Below are positions 44,719 to 55,101 of a stretch of DNA of 64,000 nt, in pieces. The position numbers and the translations under genes were made by a program. Source of the stretch: Hyphomicrobiales bacterium (GTDB taxonomy: Bacteria > Pseudomonadota > Alphaproteobacteria > Rhizobiales > Rhizobiaceae); NCBI GenBank assembly GCA_900466005.1, contig UEGQ01000003.1, positions 372,001-436,000 of the forward strand, read 5' to 3'. The notes beneath the pieces were generated by a model. It searched no databases. It saw only the letters and a list, made by a program, of their open reading frames with translations, and had not been told where the DNA came from. Every line of letters starts with the position of its first letter. Position 1 is the stretch's first letter.

Positions 44719-44761
44719 CGTTGCACCCTTCCTTCGCGAGAGAGCGAGAGAATGAATTTGG

Positions 44762-44790
44762 AAGGCGGCTCCGGCCGCCTTTCTCTTTTT
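44762..44790 (+). terminator. Intrinsic terminator after the fad operon
   Basis: AAGGCGGC (44762-44769), loop TCCG, GCCGCCTT (44774-44781), followed by TCTCTTTTT. The stem is 8 bp and perfect. Confidence 0.88.
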
Positions 44791-44812
44791 GACGGCCTCG
44801 GTGCCTGACGTC

Positions 44813-45844
44813 TCACGATCCGGTCGAATAGGGCCTCCGTAGGCCCCGCCGCTCGAGCCAGCCGATCAGCGCCTTCGGCTCGTCGGTCTGGATGATGGTG
44901 ACGCCGCGGTCGATCCAGAAGCCATAGACGTCGTCCGGACGTCCGCTGGACATTGCGAGCCCGTCGCCACGCCCGCCGGCGACCATTCCCTCGGGCCGGT
45001 CGGTAATCGGATAGGTATTTATCCAGAGATGGGTGTTGTTGCGGATCGCAACCGCACGCGCCTGGGCGGAGAACAGCGGGCCGCCGTCCGATGTCGGGTC
45101 GGTCGTGGCATCCTTGTGCCAGACCACCAGTTCGGCGGCTGGTGCCGCCACCTGCCTGTCGACCTTTTCGATGAAGCTCGCCTCGCGGACCGCATCATCG
45201 GCGAGAATCGGCATGAACAGTACGTCACTCCCGATGCGATCGAGCACCGCCTGGGTTCTAGCGAGCCGTTCCTCGTTCCAGATCGGCGCCTTGACGACGA
45301 CGCCGTCAGCCATCCCGAGACGACGTGCGACCGCGACGATTTCCGGCAGGTCCTCCGGCTCCAGCTTGTTGTCGACGTTGACGAGGATCCGCCCGCGAGC
45401 GTGGGCCAGCATCTCCTCGAAGGTCGGGACGGGTTCGGCGCTCACTGCGCCGCTTGCCTCGACTTTCAACCGACACCGGCGAAGCTGCTCGAGCGTGTGA
45501 TCGCTCACTGCGCCGACACAGGTGGTGGTGCGATCCAGCGTCGGATCGTGCATAACCACGAGCGCGCCGTCGCGCGAACGGCGGACGTCGAGTTCGACCA
45601 GCTCGACCCCGAGCGAAACGGAATTGTCGATCGCCGCCTTCGAGTTTTCGGGGCGCGCGGTCTCACCGTTTTCCTTCCATCCCGCCCGGTGCGCCACCAC
45701 CATCACATGGTCGCGCCAGCGGTTGGCGTCGCTCAGGCGTTCGCGGATCTGGGAACTACGACCACCCGTCGGCATGGAGGCATCTGTGGCAATCGTCGGT
45801 GCCACAAGAAGAACGGCGGCAAGTATCGGGGCGAGGCGGCGCAT
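44813..45844 (-). CDS. Glycerophosphodiester phosphodiesterase
   Basis: 343 residues with a signal peptide (about 1-22, ending near TDA). It hydrolyses glycerophosphodiesters to glycerol-3-phosphate and alcohol. GDPD motifs: VVAHRAGWKENGETARPENS (HR plus E.N), GVELVELDVRRSRDGALVVMHDP with E-x-D metal ligands, and later the C-terminal IIQTDEP. The signal peptide places it in the periplasm. The fad terminator separates it from the operon on the other strand. Confidence 0.87.
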   Translation of the reverse strand: MRRLAPILAAVLLVAPTIATDASMPTGGRSSQIRERLSDANRWRDHVMVVAHRAGWKENGETARPENSKAAIDNSVSLGVELVELDVRRSRDGALVVMHDPTLDRTTTCVGAVSDHTLEQLRRCRLKVEASGAVSAEPVPTFEEMLAHARGRILVNVDNKLEPEDLPEIVAVARRLGMADGVVVKAPIWNEERLARTQAVLDRIGSDVLFMPILADDAVREASFIEKVDRQVAAPAAELVVWHKDATTDPTSDGGPLFSAQARAVAIRNNTHLWINTYPITDRPEGMVAGGRGDGLAMSSGRPDDVYGFWIDRGVTIIQTDEPKALIGWLERRGLRRPYSTGS

Positions 45845-46092
45845 CGGTCAATCCTCCATCCTGTTTCGTCAGGAGAGCGGATAGGCGGGCTCGGTCACAG
45901 AGGCGTGACGGATCGGTGAATCTTCGATGACAGTGGGGGAGCTCGATGCCGATGTCGCGGATTTCGCCGGAAACGTCTTGCAAAAGACGAAATCCGCACT
46001 TAGTTGTATCGCCATCGATCTTGCTAGACGAACTCTGTCCCGGCCGTTGGTGCCGTTCTGGCGAACTTCCCTTCAAAATCGGTTACACCACC

Positions 46093-46110
46093 GCAGCACC
46101 CGCATGCTGC
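46093..46110 (+). other. Hairpin in the cspA leader
   Basis: GCAGCA at 46093-46098 and TGCTGC at 46105-46110 form a 6-bp stem with a 6-base loop, 33 bases before the cold-shock gene start. Cold-shock mRNAs often have structured leaders that change with temperature. Its role here is unproven. Confidence 0.35.
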
Positions 46111-46143
46111 ACAACTTTCGACGCGATTGAAAAGGAAATCGTC

Positions 46144-46353
46144 ATGAACACTGGTACTGTAAAATGGTTCAACGCCACCAAGGGCTACGGCTTCATTCAG
46201 CCGGACGACGGTTCTGCGGATGTCTTCGTTCACATCTCTGCCGTTGAACGCGCCGGCATGCGCGAGCTCAAGGAAGGCCAGAAGCTCTCCTTCGAGCTGG
46301 CTCGCGACAAGCGTTCGGGTAAGACCTCTGCGGACAACCTGCAGGCTCTCTAA
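46144..46353 (+). CDS. cspA: Cold-shock domain protein (CspA family)
   Basis: 69-residue RNA chaperone made of one cold-shock domain. RNP1 KGYGFIQ and RNP2 VFVHISA are present, along with the N-terminal [20 protein letters not shown] precedes the ATG. The 290-base gap upstream is the likely promoter and leader region. A terminator follows. Several such genes are normal in rhizobia, so the number in the symbol is not certain. Confidence 0.93.
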   Translation: MNTGTVKWFNATKGYGFIQPDDGSADVFVHISAVERAGMRELKEGQKLSFELARDKRSGKTSADNLQAL

Positions 46354-46414
46354 TCGGAATTGTTCTCCGAAGCGCGATCACGGATGTGCCGGCGCGCTTT
46401 GTCGAGATCAAGGG

Positions 46415-46441
46415 AAGGTCGGGTTCGCCCGGCCTTTTTTT
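46415..46441 (+). terminator. Intrinsic terminator after cspA
   Basis: AGGTCGGG (46416-46423), loop TTCG, CCCGGCCT (46428-46435) with one G-T pair, then a run of T to 46441. Confidence 0.88.
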
Positions 46442-46528
46442 GCGACGGACTTGCCACGCTATGCCCACGATCGTCCCTTTACTTGTTTCGGCGGTGCCCT
46501 AGGCTTCAATAAAGGGAAAGGAACTGCG

Positions 46529-48238
46529 ATGGATGACAGAGCAAAAGCGCCGGCCAGGACCACGGTGCGCACCATCCAGGCGGATCTGCCCGTCAATGCG
46601 GTGTGGCACATCTGGCTGAAGGCCATGGTGCCCGGTATCCAGGGCGCCCTTTCCTTTTCCAATGCGAACGGCAAGTTCGGCGAGGTGATCGCCAGCAACG
46701 CCGAGGAGTATTCTTTCCGCATCTATCACGTCTTCGGCGGCGGTCCGATCGAGATAAGCTACGATACGGACACCACCTCCGTCTCAGTCGCCTACTGGTT
46801 CACCGCCCAGGAGGTGCTTGAGACGGGAATAACCGTCGTGCACACCAACCCGGCCAATGCGCCGCCGGACCTGCCTGAGTCCTATCATTTTCGCCCGCCC
46901 TTCGGCTGGATGAACGATCCGAACGGTTTCGGCCGTTTCGGCGGCAGGCCACATCTCTTTTACCAGCACTATTCACACGGCCTGCGGTGGAACAACATGC
47001 ACTGGGGCCATGCCGTCTCCTCCGACTATCTGCGCTGGCGGCATCTGCCGATCTTTCTCTTCCCGTCGGAGGATCTGATGGGACGGCCGGACCGTCGAGG
47101 CGGCGCCTTTTCCGGATCGGCGATCGCCTTGCCGAACGCACCGGGCATCCGCGTCTTCTTCACCGAGAAGGTGCAGGATCGGGCGCCGGAGCAGGAGATC
47201 CAGATGACGGCGACCTCGTCGGACCTCTTCAGCGCCGGACAGGCGGAGGTCATTCTGCCCAGTCGTCCGGAGGGCGAGGGTCTGACCTTCGACTTCCGTG
47301 ATCCTTACGTGTTCAAAGGCCCGGACGGACACTGGAAGATGCTTCTCGGCAGCCAGAGCGCGGAGGGTGGGGTCATCCTGCTCTACGAGACGCAGGACGT
47401 GACCGCCGCGGGGGATTGGACCTACCTCGGCAAGCTCCTGGTCGAGAAGCGCCATGAGACGACGGCCATCGAATGTCCTTGCATGTTGCCGCTCGACGGC
47501 GTCCTGACCGACCCTGCCACTCGCTGGGTGCTGATCTACGGGCTGATGAACAGCGTCGACGCGGCGACCGGACGGCGCAATCTCACCATGGCCGAGGTTG
47601 GCTGGTTCGACGGGCGAGACTTTTCGCGCGAGTTCATCCAGGAACTGGACTTCGGCGCCGACAACTATGCCTTCCAGGCGTTTCTCGACGGCGATGCGCC
47701 GGTCGGGATGGGCTGGCTCGCCAATTGGGCAGAAGCCTCGCCGACCATCGACTTCCCGACGGCCATGACGCTCCCGCGCACGTTGAAGCTCGGCGGCAAC
47801 GGGCTTCTGACGCCGCCGATCGGTGCAGCCGAGAGCCTCAGAGGCTACATTCTCGACCGCACGCGCCTGGCCGCCGGACAGGGCGTGTCGTTCCCGCACG
47901 GCGCGGTCGAAATCCTCTTCGAGCTCAAGGAGCCGGGCGCGCCCTTCGATCTCCAGTTCGATCATGCGAACGTGGACCTTGCCCTCGTCCAGGATGAAGC
48001 CGGCCTTTCGATCCGCCATCGGGTCGGGGATGGGCCGTCGCCGAATTTCATCGCGCCGGGCGCGAAAGTGCGGCGGCTGCGCATCTTTCTCGACTATGGT
48101 TCGATCGAGGTCTTTGCGGATCACGGCCGGTTTGTCGGCACCAAGCGGATTGCCGGGTTCGAGCCGGTCCGCGCTGCGAGGTTTGCGGCGGGGACCGAGA
48201 ATGTCGCCCATGCCACGGTCTGGTCACTGCGCCTTTGA
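46529..48238 (+). CDS. GH32 beta-fructosidase/levanase-like hydrolase
   Basis: 569 residues, no signal peptide, so probably cytoplasmic. The GH32 catalytic residues are all present: the nucleophile Asp130 in WMNDPNG, Asp258 in FRDP and the acid/base Glu315 in IECPC. The C-terminal beta-sandwich (about 435-569) has FLDYGSIEVFADHGRFVGT. Residues 1-118 form an extra domain before the catalytic part, which most GH32 enzymes lack. It hydrolyses sucrose or fructans in studied members. AAGGAA precedes the ATG. The gene stands alone, with no transporter, and ends 30 bases from the kinase remnant. Confidence 0.85.
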   Translation: MDDRAKAPARTTVRTIQADLPVNAVWHIWLKAMVPGIQGALSFSNANGKFGEVIASNAEEYSFRIYHVFGGGPIEISYDTDTTSVSVAYWFTAQEVLETGITVVHTNPANAPPDLPESYHFRPPFGWMNDPNGFGRFGGRPHLFYQHYSHGLRWNNMHWGHAVSSDYLRWRHLPIFLFPSEDLMGRPDRRGGAFSGSAIALPNAPGIRVFFTEKVQDRAPEQEIQMTATSSDLFSAGQAEVILPSRPEGEGLTFDFRDPYVFKGPDGHWKMLLGSQSAEGGVILLYETQDVTAAGDWTYLGKLLVEKRHETTAIECPCMLPLDGVLTDPATRWVLIYGLMNSVDAATGRRNLTMAEVGWFDGRDFSREFIQELDFGADNYAFQAFLDGDAPVGMGWLANWAEASPTIDFPTAMTLPRTLKLGGNGLLTPPIGAAESLRGYILDRTRLAAGQGVSFPHGAVEILFELKEPGAPFDLQFDHANVDLALVQDEAGLSIRHRVGDGPSPNFIAPGAKVRRLRIFLDYGSIEVFADHGRFVGTKRIAGFEPVRAARFAAGTENVAHATVWSLRL

Positions 48239-48267
48239 TGGCGTTCAGCCCTTGTTCTCGGGGAGCC

Positions 48268-48634
48268 CACTTGACGCCGAGCCGCGTCACCTCGTCGACG
48301 GGACGAGGGAGATCGTAGAGGAGGGATAGAGCGATTTGTTCGGCGACTGTTCGAGGACGATGTAAGGCTGGTTCGGGAAAATCGCCGTTCGCGACGAAGC
48401 GCGCGGCACATGCGGACCGGAAAGCTTGGGCAGGATCATCTGCTCCATCTCGAAGCCGACGATCATCGCCGGATCGATGCCCGTGCTGGTCTCCGGCACC
48501 TTCATGAGCATCGGAAAGGTGATGTCGGACCGGGTGACGGAATAGAGCTTCGCCATGCCGTCCTCGTGGGCGAGCGCACCGACGGTGAAGCCGTCTATTC
48601 CGCTGCCCTGTTCGAGCCGTGCCTTCGCAATCAT
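48268..48634 (-). pseudogene. Remnant of a serine/threonine protein kinase gene
   Basis: The first 76 or so residues (to HVPR) read as a kinase N lobe of the rhizobial type: LYSVTRSDITFPMLMKVP, then GFEMEQMILPKLSGPHVPR. After that the frame breaks: FVANGDF, then NQPYIVLEQ, then an LYDLPRPVDEVTRLGVK segment are each in a different frame. The homology stops near 48268, at about a third of a kinase, and the catalytic lobe is missing. It starts 4 bases after the metallophosphoesterase stop, so it was once co-translated. A short open frame of 115 residues exists but is unlikely to fold. Confidence 0.68.
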
Positions 48635-48638
48635 GTCG

Positions 48639-49379
48639 TCACCTGCCCCTGAAGAGCCGGGTGGCCAGGCTCTCGGGCAGCCCCGCCGCCCTTATTCTCG
48701 CGGCTGCCGTCTCGATGTCGTAACCTGCCCGGCGGAATTCCAGCTCGCGCGTCTCGCTGTCGTAGAGGCCGAACGCCGCCGACGGGTCGCCGTCACGCGG
48801 CTGGCCGACCGCGCCCATGACCGCAAGCCAGCGCCGCTGCTGCAGGAGCGGAATGCCGGTGGCCGTGTTGGGAGAGAAGCTGGTGATCTTGCCACTGGGC
48901 GCAAGGGCGTAGAGCGCCGGCCGGTGCACGTGGCCGCAGAAGCTGAGCCGGGCGGTGCTGGCCGCGAAATGGTTGGCGGCGGCTTCGGCGTCGGTCACGT
49001 AGCGGAAGCGTTGCGGCGAGGATGCGTCCGCGTGGACGTAGAGCCGGCATTCATCGGTCGCTTCGTACGGCAGCGTTGCGAGGTAAGCCTTTTCGTCGGT
49101 GGTGAGCTGCGTGCGCGTCCATTCCATAGCGGCCCGAGCCGTATCGTTCATTGAAACGCCCGGATCGGAGACCGCCTGGTCGTGATTGCCACGGATCACC
49201 ACGGCGCCCTTCTCAGAAAGCTCCATCGTCTTTTGCACGCACCAGTCGGGATCGCCGCCATAGCCGACGATGTCGCCGAGGATGACGTAGCGCTGTGCGC
49301 CCTGCGTCTCGGCTGCGGCAAGAACCGCTTCGAACGCCTGCCGGTTGGCATGGATATCCGAAAGAATGGCGATCCGCAT
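48639..49379 (-). CDS. Calcineurin-like metallophosphoesterase
   Basis: 246 residues, cytoplasmic. The metal-binding motifs are ILSDIHAN (about 4-11), LGDIVGYGGDP, IRGNHDQA and CGHVHRP. This set fits phosphodiesterases of the MJ0936/YfcE-like group acting on phosphoprotein or nucleotide substrates; the substrate here is unknown. GGGAGGGG precedes the ATG at 49379. The open frame extends to 49487, unsupported. It precedes a broken kinase gene in the same operon, suggesting that a kinase-phosphatase pair once existed. Confidence 0.85.
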   Translation of the reverse strand: MRIAILSDIHANRQAFEAVLAAAETQGAQRYVILGDIVGYGGDPDWCVQKTMELSEKGAVVIRGNHDQAVSDPGVSMNDTARAAMEWTRTQLTTDEKAYLATLPYEATDECRLYVHADASSPQRFRYVTDAEAAANHFAASTARLSFCGHVHRPALYALAPSGKITSFSPNTATGIPLLQQRRWLAVMGAVGQPRDGDPSAAFGLYDSETRELEFRRAGYDIETAAARIRAAGLPESLATRLFRGR

Positions 49380-49483
49380 GGCCCCTCCCTGGCGCATATG
49401 GAACTTTGATGTCAATCCAATGTGTTCGTCGCCCGCGCTATTGGCAGGAAGCAGCATAGCCCCCAGCATCGCGGGGATGCGTC

Positions 49484-52400
49484 TCATTCGGCGGCAGCGC
49501 GCTTCAGTCCGGAAATGTGGGTGATGAAGGCGCGAAGCGCCGCCGGCTTCACGGGCTTGTGCTGCAGGCCGATATTGTGGCGCTCGGCTTCGGCGCGCAC
49601 CTCGATCGTCCGGTCGGCGGTGATCAGGAGCGCCGGCACCTCTGCGCTGTAGAGCGCCCGCAATCGGAGGATCGCTCCGATGCCGCTGCCGTCTCCGAGA
49701 TGGTAGTCGGCGATGATGAGATCCGGCGGCACGGGGCTCCTCGCGACGATCGGATCGAGGTCAGCGATCGATCCCGCACACTCGACCTCGCATCCCCAGC
49801 CGGAAATCAGCACGGCCATGCCGTCGAGGATGTTCGGCTCGTTGTCGATGCAGAGAACCCTGAGACCACGGAGGGGCTGCGCCGCCTCGCGTGCACCCTG
49901 CGTGGCCGCAGATCTGACGGCACCCTGCACGTCACGCTCGCGCGGCACCGCGATCTTGAAGGTCGTGCCCTTGCCCTTTTTCGAGGACAGTTGCACGGGG
50001 TGGTTCAGGACCTTGGCGATGCGATCCACGATCGAAAGCCCGAGACCCAGCCCGGAGGCGGTCTTGGCACCCTCGTCGAGCCGAGCGAACTCCTTGAACA
50101 CGGTCCGGAACTTGGAGGTCGGAATGCCGATACCCGAGTCCATCACCTGGATGACGACGTCCTTGCCGCTGCGACGGGCCCCAACCAGTACTTTTCCGGA
50201 GGGTGTATACTTGATGGCGTTGGAGACAAGATTTTGTACGAGGCGCCGCAGCAAGTTAGGGTCGGAACGCACCTTGAGCGAGGTCGGCATTACGACAAGC
50301 TTCAGGTTCTTCTCCCGCGCCATAGGCTGGAAGTCGGTCTCGATCCGCTCCAGCAATTCCTGCAGCGGAACGGCCGTCAGCCGCGGCTTCATCGCGCCGG
50401 TGTCGAGGCGCGAGATGTCGAGAACGGCACCGAGGATGTTTTCGACCGACTCCAGCGCGGAGTCGATATTGCGCACCAGCGTGCTGTTTTCCGACTCGCC
50501 CAGCCTCTCGACGAGCGAGGATGAATAGAGCCGTGCAGCGTTCAGCGGTTGCAGGATGTCGTGGCCCGCGGCGGCGAAGAAGCGGGTCTTGCCGATATTC
50601 GCGTCGTCTGCCGCGGCCCGCGCTTCGGCAAGCGCACGATTGACGCGGGTGAGTTCGGCGGTTCGCTCGCTCACCCTCTGTTCGAGTGTCTCGTTCGCCT
50701 GTTTGAGGGCCTTGTCGGCGGCCACCTGGCTGGTGATGTCGCTGAATGTCGCGACGATGCCCTTGTCAGGCATCGGATTGCACCGGACTTCGATGATCCG
50801 CCCGCCGCCCTGCAGCACCAGTTGGAACGGCTTGTCGAAACGCTGGAAGTTGCGGACCACCTGCGTCTGTTCACCCACCGGTACATCGCCGCGGCTGGAG
50901 AGGATGGCGATGATGTCGGTCAGCGGGTAACCGACCTGACCCACGTGTTCCGGCAGATCGAGAAGGGTACGGAAGCGCCGGTTCCAGATCGTCAGCCGAT
51001 TGGTGCTGTCGAAAACGGCGATACCCTGATCCATCTGCGAGAGCGCCGTCTGCAGCATGTCCTGATTGTATTGCAGGGCTTCGCTCGCCTGGTCGAGGAG
51101 CCAGGCGGTATCGGCCGAGGTGTCCTCGGCCTTCTGCAGCATCAGCGACAGGACGAGTCGTGCCGACGACGAGCCGATTGCGCTGCCGAGCAACTGTTCG
51201 GAAAAGTGGATGAAGGCCATGTCGGCCGGACTCTCGTCATCGAGGTGGCGTCCCGCCGCCTGCTCGTAGCTGCGGAACGATCGCTCCATCCGCTCCTCGC
51301 CGAGATAGCGGGCGATCGCCGCCTTCAGGTCACCGACGCTGACACGGGTCTTCCAGCCGCGCGTGGCGAACTGCGAGCGCGGATGCCGTTTGACGAAGAT
51401 GCCGGACTGGATGCGCTCGACTGGCTTCAGATTGCGGCTGACCGAACCGAGGATGAACGCGGTAGTGTTGAGGAGCAGGCTGAGGATCGTCGCGTTGACG
51501 AGAGGGTCAGTCTCGGGACCGCTGAAGACCGCGATGCCCGGGAACAGAAAGCTCAGGATGGTCGAGGCAAGTTCTGCGTTGTCGCCGACGCCGAAGCTCG
51601 GCAGAAACAGGAGATAGGCCCAGACGAAGATGCCGATGCTCAGGCCGAGGATCGCGCCACGTGCGTTGGCGCGGCGCCAGATCAGTCCGCCGAAGAGCGA
51701 GGGGGCGATCTGTGCGATCGCGGCGAAGGACAGGAGGCCGATCGAGGCGAGGCCGCTCGTGTTGTCGGCGGAGTGATAATAGAGGTAACCGAGGAGCACG
51801 ACGCCGAGGATCGACAGTCGCCGGATGTGCAACAGAGTCTTCGCGAAGTCCGCGCGCTGGCTCGGTCGAGCGAGCAGCTTCTGGCGCAGGAAGACTGGCA
51901 GCACGATGTCGTTGGAGACCATGATTGCCAGAGCGACCGAGGCGACAATGACCATCGCCGTCGCCGCCGAGAACCCGCCGAGGAAAGTAATCAGCGAGAC
52001 GAGTTCCATTTCGTTGTGGAGCGACAGCGACAGCACGTAGAGGTCGGCGTCGCCCGTCCCGCCGAAGGTCAGGATGCCCCCCATTGCTGCCGGCAGCACG
52101 AAGAGATTGATCGCGACGAGGTAGAGCGGCAGGAGGATGCCGGCGGTCTTCAGTTCGCGGGCGGTGCGGTTCTCCACGACCGTCACGTGGAACTGGCGCG
52201 GCAGCATGATGATTGCGAAGGCCGAAAGCCCAATCAGCAGCAGCCAGCGGCTGATCGGCGTCTGGTAGGAGAGTGCTTCCATGACCGCCGGCGACTGGCT
52301 GGCGGTTCGCCAGAGATCGGCCGGCCCATCGAAGAGAAAGAAGACGACCGAGATGCCGAGTGTCCAGAAGGCGACGAGCTTGACCACCGATTCCATGGCG

Positions 52401-52993
52401 ATTGCCAGGATCAGGCCGTCTTGATGCTCGGTCGCGTCGGTGTGGCGCGTGCCGAAAATCACCGCGAAGCAGGCAAGCGAAATCGCGACCAGCAGCGGCA
52501 GATCGATGAAATAGAGGTTGCCGGTGCCGATGCCGTAATCGGACGGATCGACCATCGCAGCGACAGAGTTCGAAACCGCCTTCAGCTGCAGGGCGATATA
52601 CGGAATGGTTCCGACCAGCGAGATTCCCGTTACCAACATGCCGACGATCGGGTTCTTGCCGTAACGCGCGGCGATGAAGTCGGCCCCGGAGGTCAGCTTC
52701 TCCGCCTTTGCGAGCTCGGTGATCCGACGGATGATCGGCATGCCGAGCGTGAACATCAGGATCGGCCCAATATAGATGGCCGTAAATTCAAGCCCGCGCT
52801 CGGCCGCGAGCCCGACGCCACCGAAATAGGTCCAGGAGGTGCAATAGACAGCAAGGCTCAGCGCATAGACCACCGGGCGTCCGCCCGCGGGCACGCCGAA
52901 GAGCCGGCTCTTCCGGTCGCCATAGCTCGCCACCGCGAAGAGCAGCAGCAGATAGGCGAACGCCGATACGAAGATGATCCACCCTGGAAGCAC
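49484..52993 (-). CDS. SLC5-type hybrid sensor histidine kinase (CrbS-like)
   Basis: 1169 residues. The first 530 or so residues are a sodium/solute symporter (SLC5) module of about 13 helices; [23 protein letters not shown] is typical. Then come a linker region that may be a STAC domain (about 560-650), a PAS domain (about 680-780), a coiled coil, and a kinase with His811 in [26 protein letters not shown] and GLGLGLS. The C-terminal receiver has Asp1096 in ADYHLGDG. The start is a GTG with GGAG upstream. CrbS-type kinases control acetate use in other bacteria; no regulator or acs gene is adjacent. Confidence 0.88.
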   Translation of the reverse strand: MLPGWIIFVSAFAYLLLLFAVASYGDRKSRLFGVPAGGRPVVYALSLAVYCTSWTYFGGVGLAAERGLEFTAIYIGPILMFTLGMPIIRRITELAKAEKLTSGADFIAARYGKNPIVGMLVTGISLVGTIPYIALQLKAVSNSVAAMVDPSDYGIGTGNLYFIDLPLLVAISLACFAVIFGTRHTDATEHQDGLILAIAMESVVKLVAFWTLGISVVFFLFDGPADLWRTASQSPAVMEALSYQTPISRWLLLIGLSAFAIIMLPRQFHVTVVENRTARELKTAGILLPLYLVAINLFVLPAAMGGILTFGGTGDADLYVLSLSLHNEMELVSLITFLGGFSAATAMVIVASVALAIMVSNDIVLPVFLRQKLLARPSQRADFAKTLLHIRRLSILGVVLLGYLYYHSADNTSGLASIGLLSFAAIAQIAPSLFGGLIWRRANARGAILGLSIGIFVWAYLLFLPSFGVGDNAELASTILSFLFPGIAVFSGPETDPLVNATILSLLLNTTAFILGSVSRNLKPVERIQSGIFVKRHPRSQFATRGWKTRVSVGDLKAAIARYLGEERMERSFRSYEQAAGRHLDDESPADMAFIHFSEQLLGSAIGSSSARLVLSLMLQKAEDTSADTAWLLDQASEALQYNQDMLQTALSQMDQGIAVFDSTNRLTIWNRRFRTLLDLPEHVGQVGYPLTDIIAILSSRGDVPVGEQTQVVRNFQRFDKPFQLVLQGGGRIIEVRCNPMPDKGIVATFSDITSQVAADKALKQANETLEQRVSERTAELTRVNRALAEARAAADDANIGKTRFFAAAGHDILQPLNAARLYSSSLVERLGESENSTLVRNIDSALESVENILGAVLDISRLDTGAMKPRLTAVPLQELLERIETDFQPMAREKNLKLVVMPTSLKVRSDPNLLRRLVQNLVSNAIKYTPSGKVLVGARRSGKDVVIQVMDSGIGIPTSKFRTVFKEFARLDEGAKTASGLGLGLSIVDRIAKVLNHPVQLSSKKGKGTTFKIAVPRERDVQGAVRSAATQGAREAAQPLRGLRVLCIDNEPNILDGMAVLISGWGCEVECAGSIADLDPIVARSPVPPDLIIADYHLGDGSGIGAILRLRALYSAEVPALLITADRTIEVRAEAERHNIGLQHKPVKPAALRAFITHISGLKRAAAE

Positions 52994-53204
52994 GCTTTCT
53001 CCTCGTCACGAGCGTCCTACATCCATTCGACAGAGCTTACGGGAAGTGCAAGCCTTTTTAAATCGTGGGAAAATTGATCTTAAGTCGAAGATGGGAGTGA
53101 CGACGATTGCCGGTTTCCGACTGCCGAGACTTTCATTAACATCGCCGTGCATCCGGGTTGGTCGAGACGTGCAGATTCTTTCACGAAACGTCAGGGAGAT
53201 AACA

Positions 53205-53633
53205 ATGCTCAACGAGTTCAAGACATTCATAGCCCGTGGCAACGTCATGGATCTGGCCGTCGGTGTCATTGTCGGCGGCGCCTTCGGCCTCATTGTGAAC
53301 TCGCTCGTCAACGACATCATCATGCCGATCGTCGGTGCTTTCGGCGGACTCGATTTCTCCAATTACTTCCTGCCGTTGAGCAGCAAGGTCACGGCGACGA
53401 CGCTTGCCGCCGCTCGCGAGCAGGGGCCGGTAATCGCTTACGGCAATTTCATCTCGGTTATCCTCAACTTCCTGATTCTCGCCTGGGTCATCTTCCTGAT
53501 GGTGAAGGCCGTGAACACGATGCGTGAATCGCTGGAAAAGAAGCGGGAAGCCAAGGCCGAAGCTGCGCCGCCGCCGGCCGACATCCAGTTGCTCACCGAA
53601 ATCCGCGACCTACTGAAGACGAGGGCAAGCTGA
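53205..53633 (+). CDS. mscL: Large-conductance mechanosensitive channel MscL
   Basis: 142 residues forming a homopentamer that opens under membrane tension to release solutes. The N-terminal helix [28 protein letters not shown] holds the pore, followed by the periplasmic loop and TM2 (about 84-104). The C-terminal charged helix [14 protein letters not shown] and [11 protein letters not shown] are also typical. A ribosome binding site (CAGGGAG) precedes the ATG at 53205. The gene is divergent from the hybrid kinase. Confidence 0.94.
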   Translation: MLNEFKTFIARGNVMDLAVGVIVGGAFGLIVNSLVNDIIMPIVGAFGGLDFSNYFLPLSSKVTATTLAAAREQGPVIAYGNFISVILNFLILAWVIFLMVKAVNTMRESLEKKREAKAEAAPPPADIQLLTEIRDLLKTRAS

Positions 53634-53766
53634 CGACGACCCGGGCGATCGGGAATAGTCGCTGGAGCATCGGATTCATCACCGGAATCGATCCCAGCCT
53701 CACGCTTTGTCATGGGATTTTCCCTCCGTGATCGGCTATGAACGGCCAAAACGGAGAAGCCGAAGC

Positions 53767-54936
53767 ATGTCTTTTGTCGCCAGCCTCAGCCCGCGTGCCG
53801 TATCCGCCCCTGAAAGCGGGATCGTAGAGATATTGAACTACGCCCGCGGACGCGAGAACCTGTTGCCGCTCTGGGTCGGCGAGGGAGACCTGCCGAGCCC
53901 GGACTTCATCAACCGACCGGCCAGTGATGCCCTGCTCGCCGGCGAGACTTTTTACACCTGGCAGCGCGGAATTCCCGAACTGCGCGAGGCTTTGTCGCGC
54001 TACTACGCCCGTCGTTTCGGCGTCTCCCTTTCACCGGAACATTTCTATGTCACGGCGTCCGGCATGCAATCGATCGTCCTTTCCGTTCAGGCGCTCACCT
54101 CGCCCGGCGACGAGATGGTCTTCCTGACGCCGGCTTGGCCGAACATCGTCTCGGCAATCGAGATCGCCGGTGCTCGCGCCGTCGGCGTAGAGCTCTCCTT
54201 CGGTCACGGGACCTGGTCGCTCGACCTCGAGCGGCTGGAAGCGGCAATCACGCCGAAGACCAAGGCGATCTTCGTCAACACGCCGTCGAACCCGACGGGC
54301 TGGACGGCGAAGAGGGAGGATCTGGCCGCGATCCTGGAGCTTGCCCGCAAGCACGGTATCTGGATTCTCGCCGACGAAATCTACGCGCTCTACTATTATG
54401 GTGCGGCCGTCCGCGCGCCGTCGTTTCTCGACATCAAGGATGCCGACGACCGCCTCATCTTCGTGAACTCGTTCTCCAAAAACTGGTCGATGACCGGCTG
54501 GCGCGCCGGCTGGATCGTCGCGCCTCCGGAGACGGGGCAGGTCTTCGAAAACCTCATCCAGTATTCGACATCCGGTGTCGCCCAGTTCATACAGCGTGGC
54601 GCGGTCGCCGCACTCGACCATGGTGACGATTTCGTTCGCGCCAATTTCGAGCGGGCGGCACGTTCGCGCGACCTTCTCTGCGACGCTCTGATCGCCACCA
54701 ACCGTGTCGAGACCCTGAAGCCGGAAGGGGCGCTTTACGCCTTCCTGAAAATAGACGGGGTGACAGACAGCCGTGCGGCCGCACTCGACATCGTCGACAA
54801 GACCGGCGTCGGCCTTGCTCCGGGAACCGCCTTCGGCAAAGGCGGTGAAGCCTTCCTCCGCGCCTGTTTCCTGCGTGATCCACGCCAGATCGAAGAGGCG
54901 GCCGGCAGGCTCTGCGACTATATTCTCGGTCGTTGA
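53767..54936 (+). CDS. Class I/II PLP-dependent aminotransferase
   Basis: 389 residues. Aspartate-aminotransferase fold: ASGMQSIVL (about 98-106), the PLP-site NTPSNPTG with the ring-contacting Asn, ADEIYALYYYG, and the Schiff-base lysine in FVNSFSKNWSMTGWRAGW. The substrate cannot be told; the family contains aspartate, aromatic and other aminotransferases. The start at 53767 follows GGAGAAG; the frame is open to 53707. The gene stands alone between mscL and galE. Confidence 0.87.
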   Translation: MSFVASLSPRAVSAPESGIVEILNYARGRENLLPLWVGEGDLPSPDFINRPASDALLAGETFYTWQRGIPELREALSRYYARRFGVSLSPEHFYVTASGMQSIVLSVQALTSPGDEMVFLTPAWPNIVSAIEIAGARAVGVELSFGHGTWSLDLERLEAAITPKTKAIFVNTPSNPTGWTAKREDLAAILELARKHGIWILADEIYALYYYGAAVRAPSFLDIKDADDRLIFVNSFSKNWSMTGWRAGWIVAPPETGQVFENLIQYSTSGVAQFIQRGAVAALDHGDDFVRANFERAARSRDLLCDALIATNRVETLKPEGALYAFLKIDGVTDSRAAALDIVDKTGVGLAPGTAFGKGGEAFLRACFLRDPRQIEEAAGRLCDYILGR

Positions 54937-55101
54937 CTCCACGGGAGACGGCTCCGCTTTGCGGCTGCGAAAAGAACTTCGCCTTTGACAAAGTTCGGTA
55001 CAGAATTGCCGCTAGGAACGGACTTCGTCCGATGCGGGCGCTTGTGCGGCCGTCGCCGCCACGTGTAGCGTTTTCCTGCGAATCAAGAGGAGAGTGGAAC
55101 G

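Noticed and set aside
48287..48634. 115-codon open frame as an intact small gene
   Set aside because: It matches only the N lobe of a kinase, and the conserved downstream kinase segments are in other frames, so a pseudogene explains it better.
50549..53077. Open frame of 842 codons antisense to the hybrid kinase
   Set aside because: It is a shadow of the GC-rich codon pattern; the product is charged low-complexity sequence with no family features, and the opposite strand has a full multi-domain protein.
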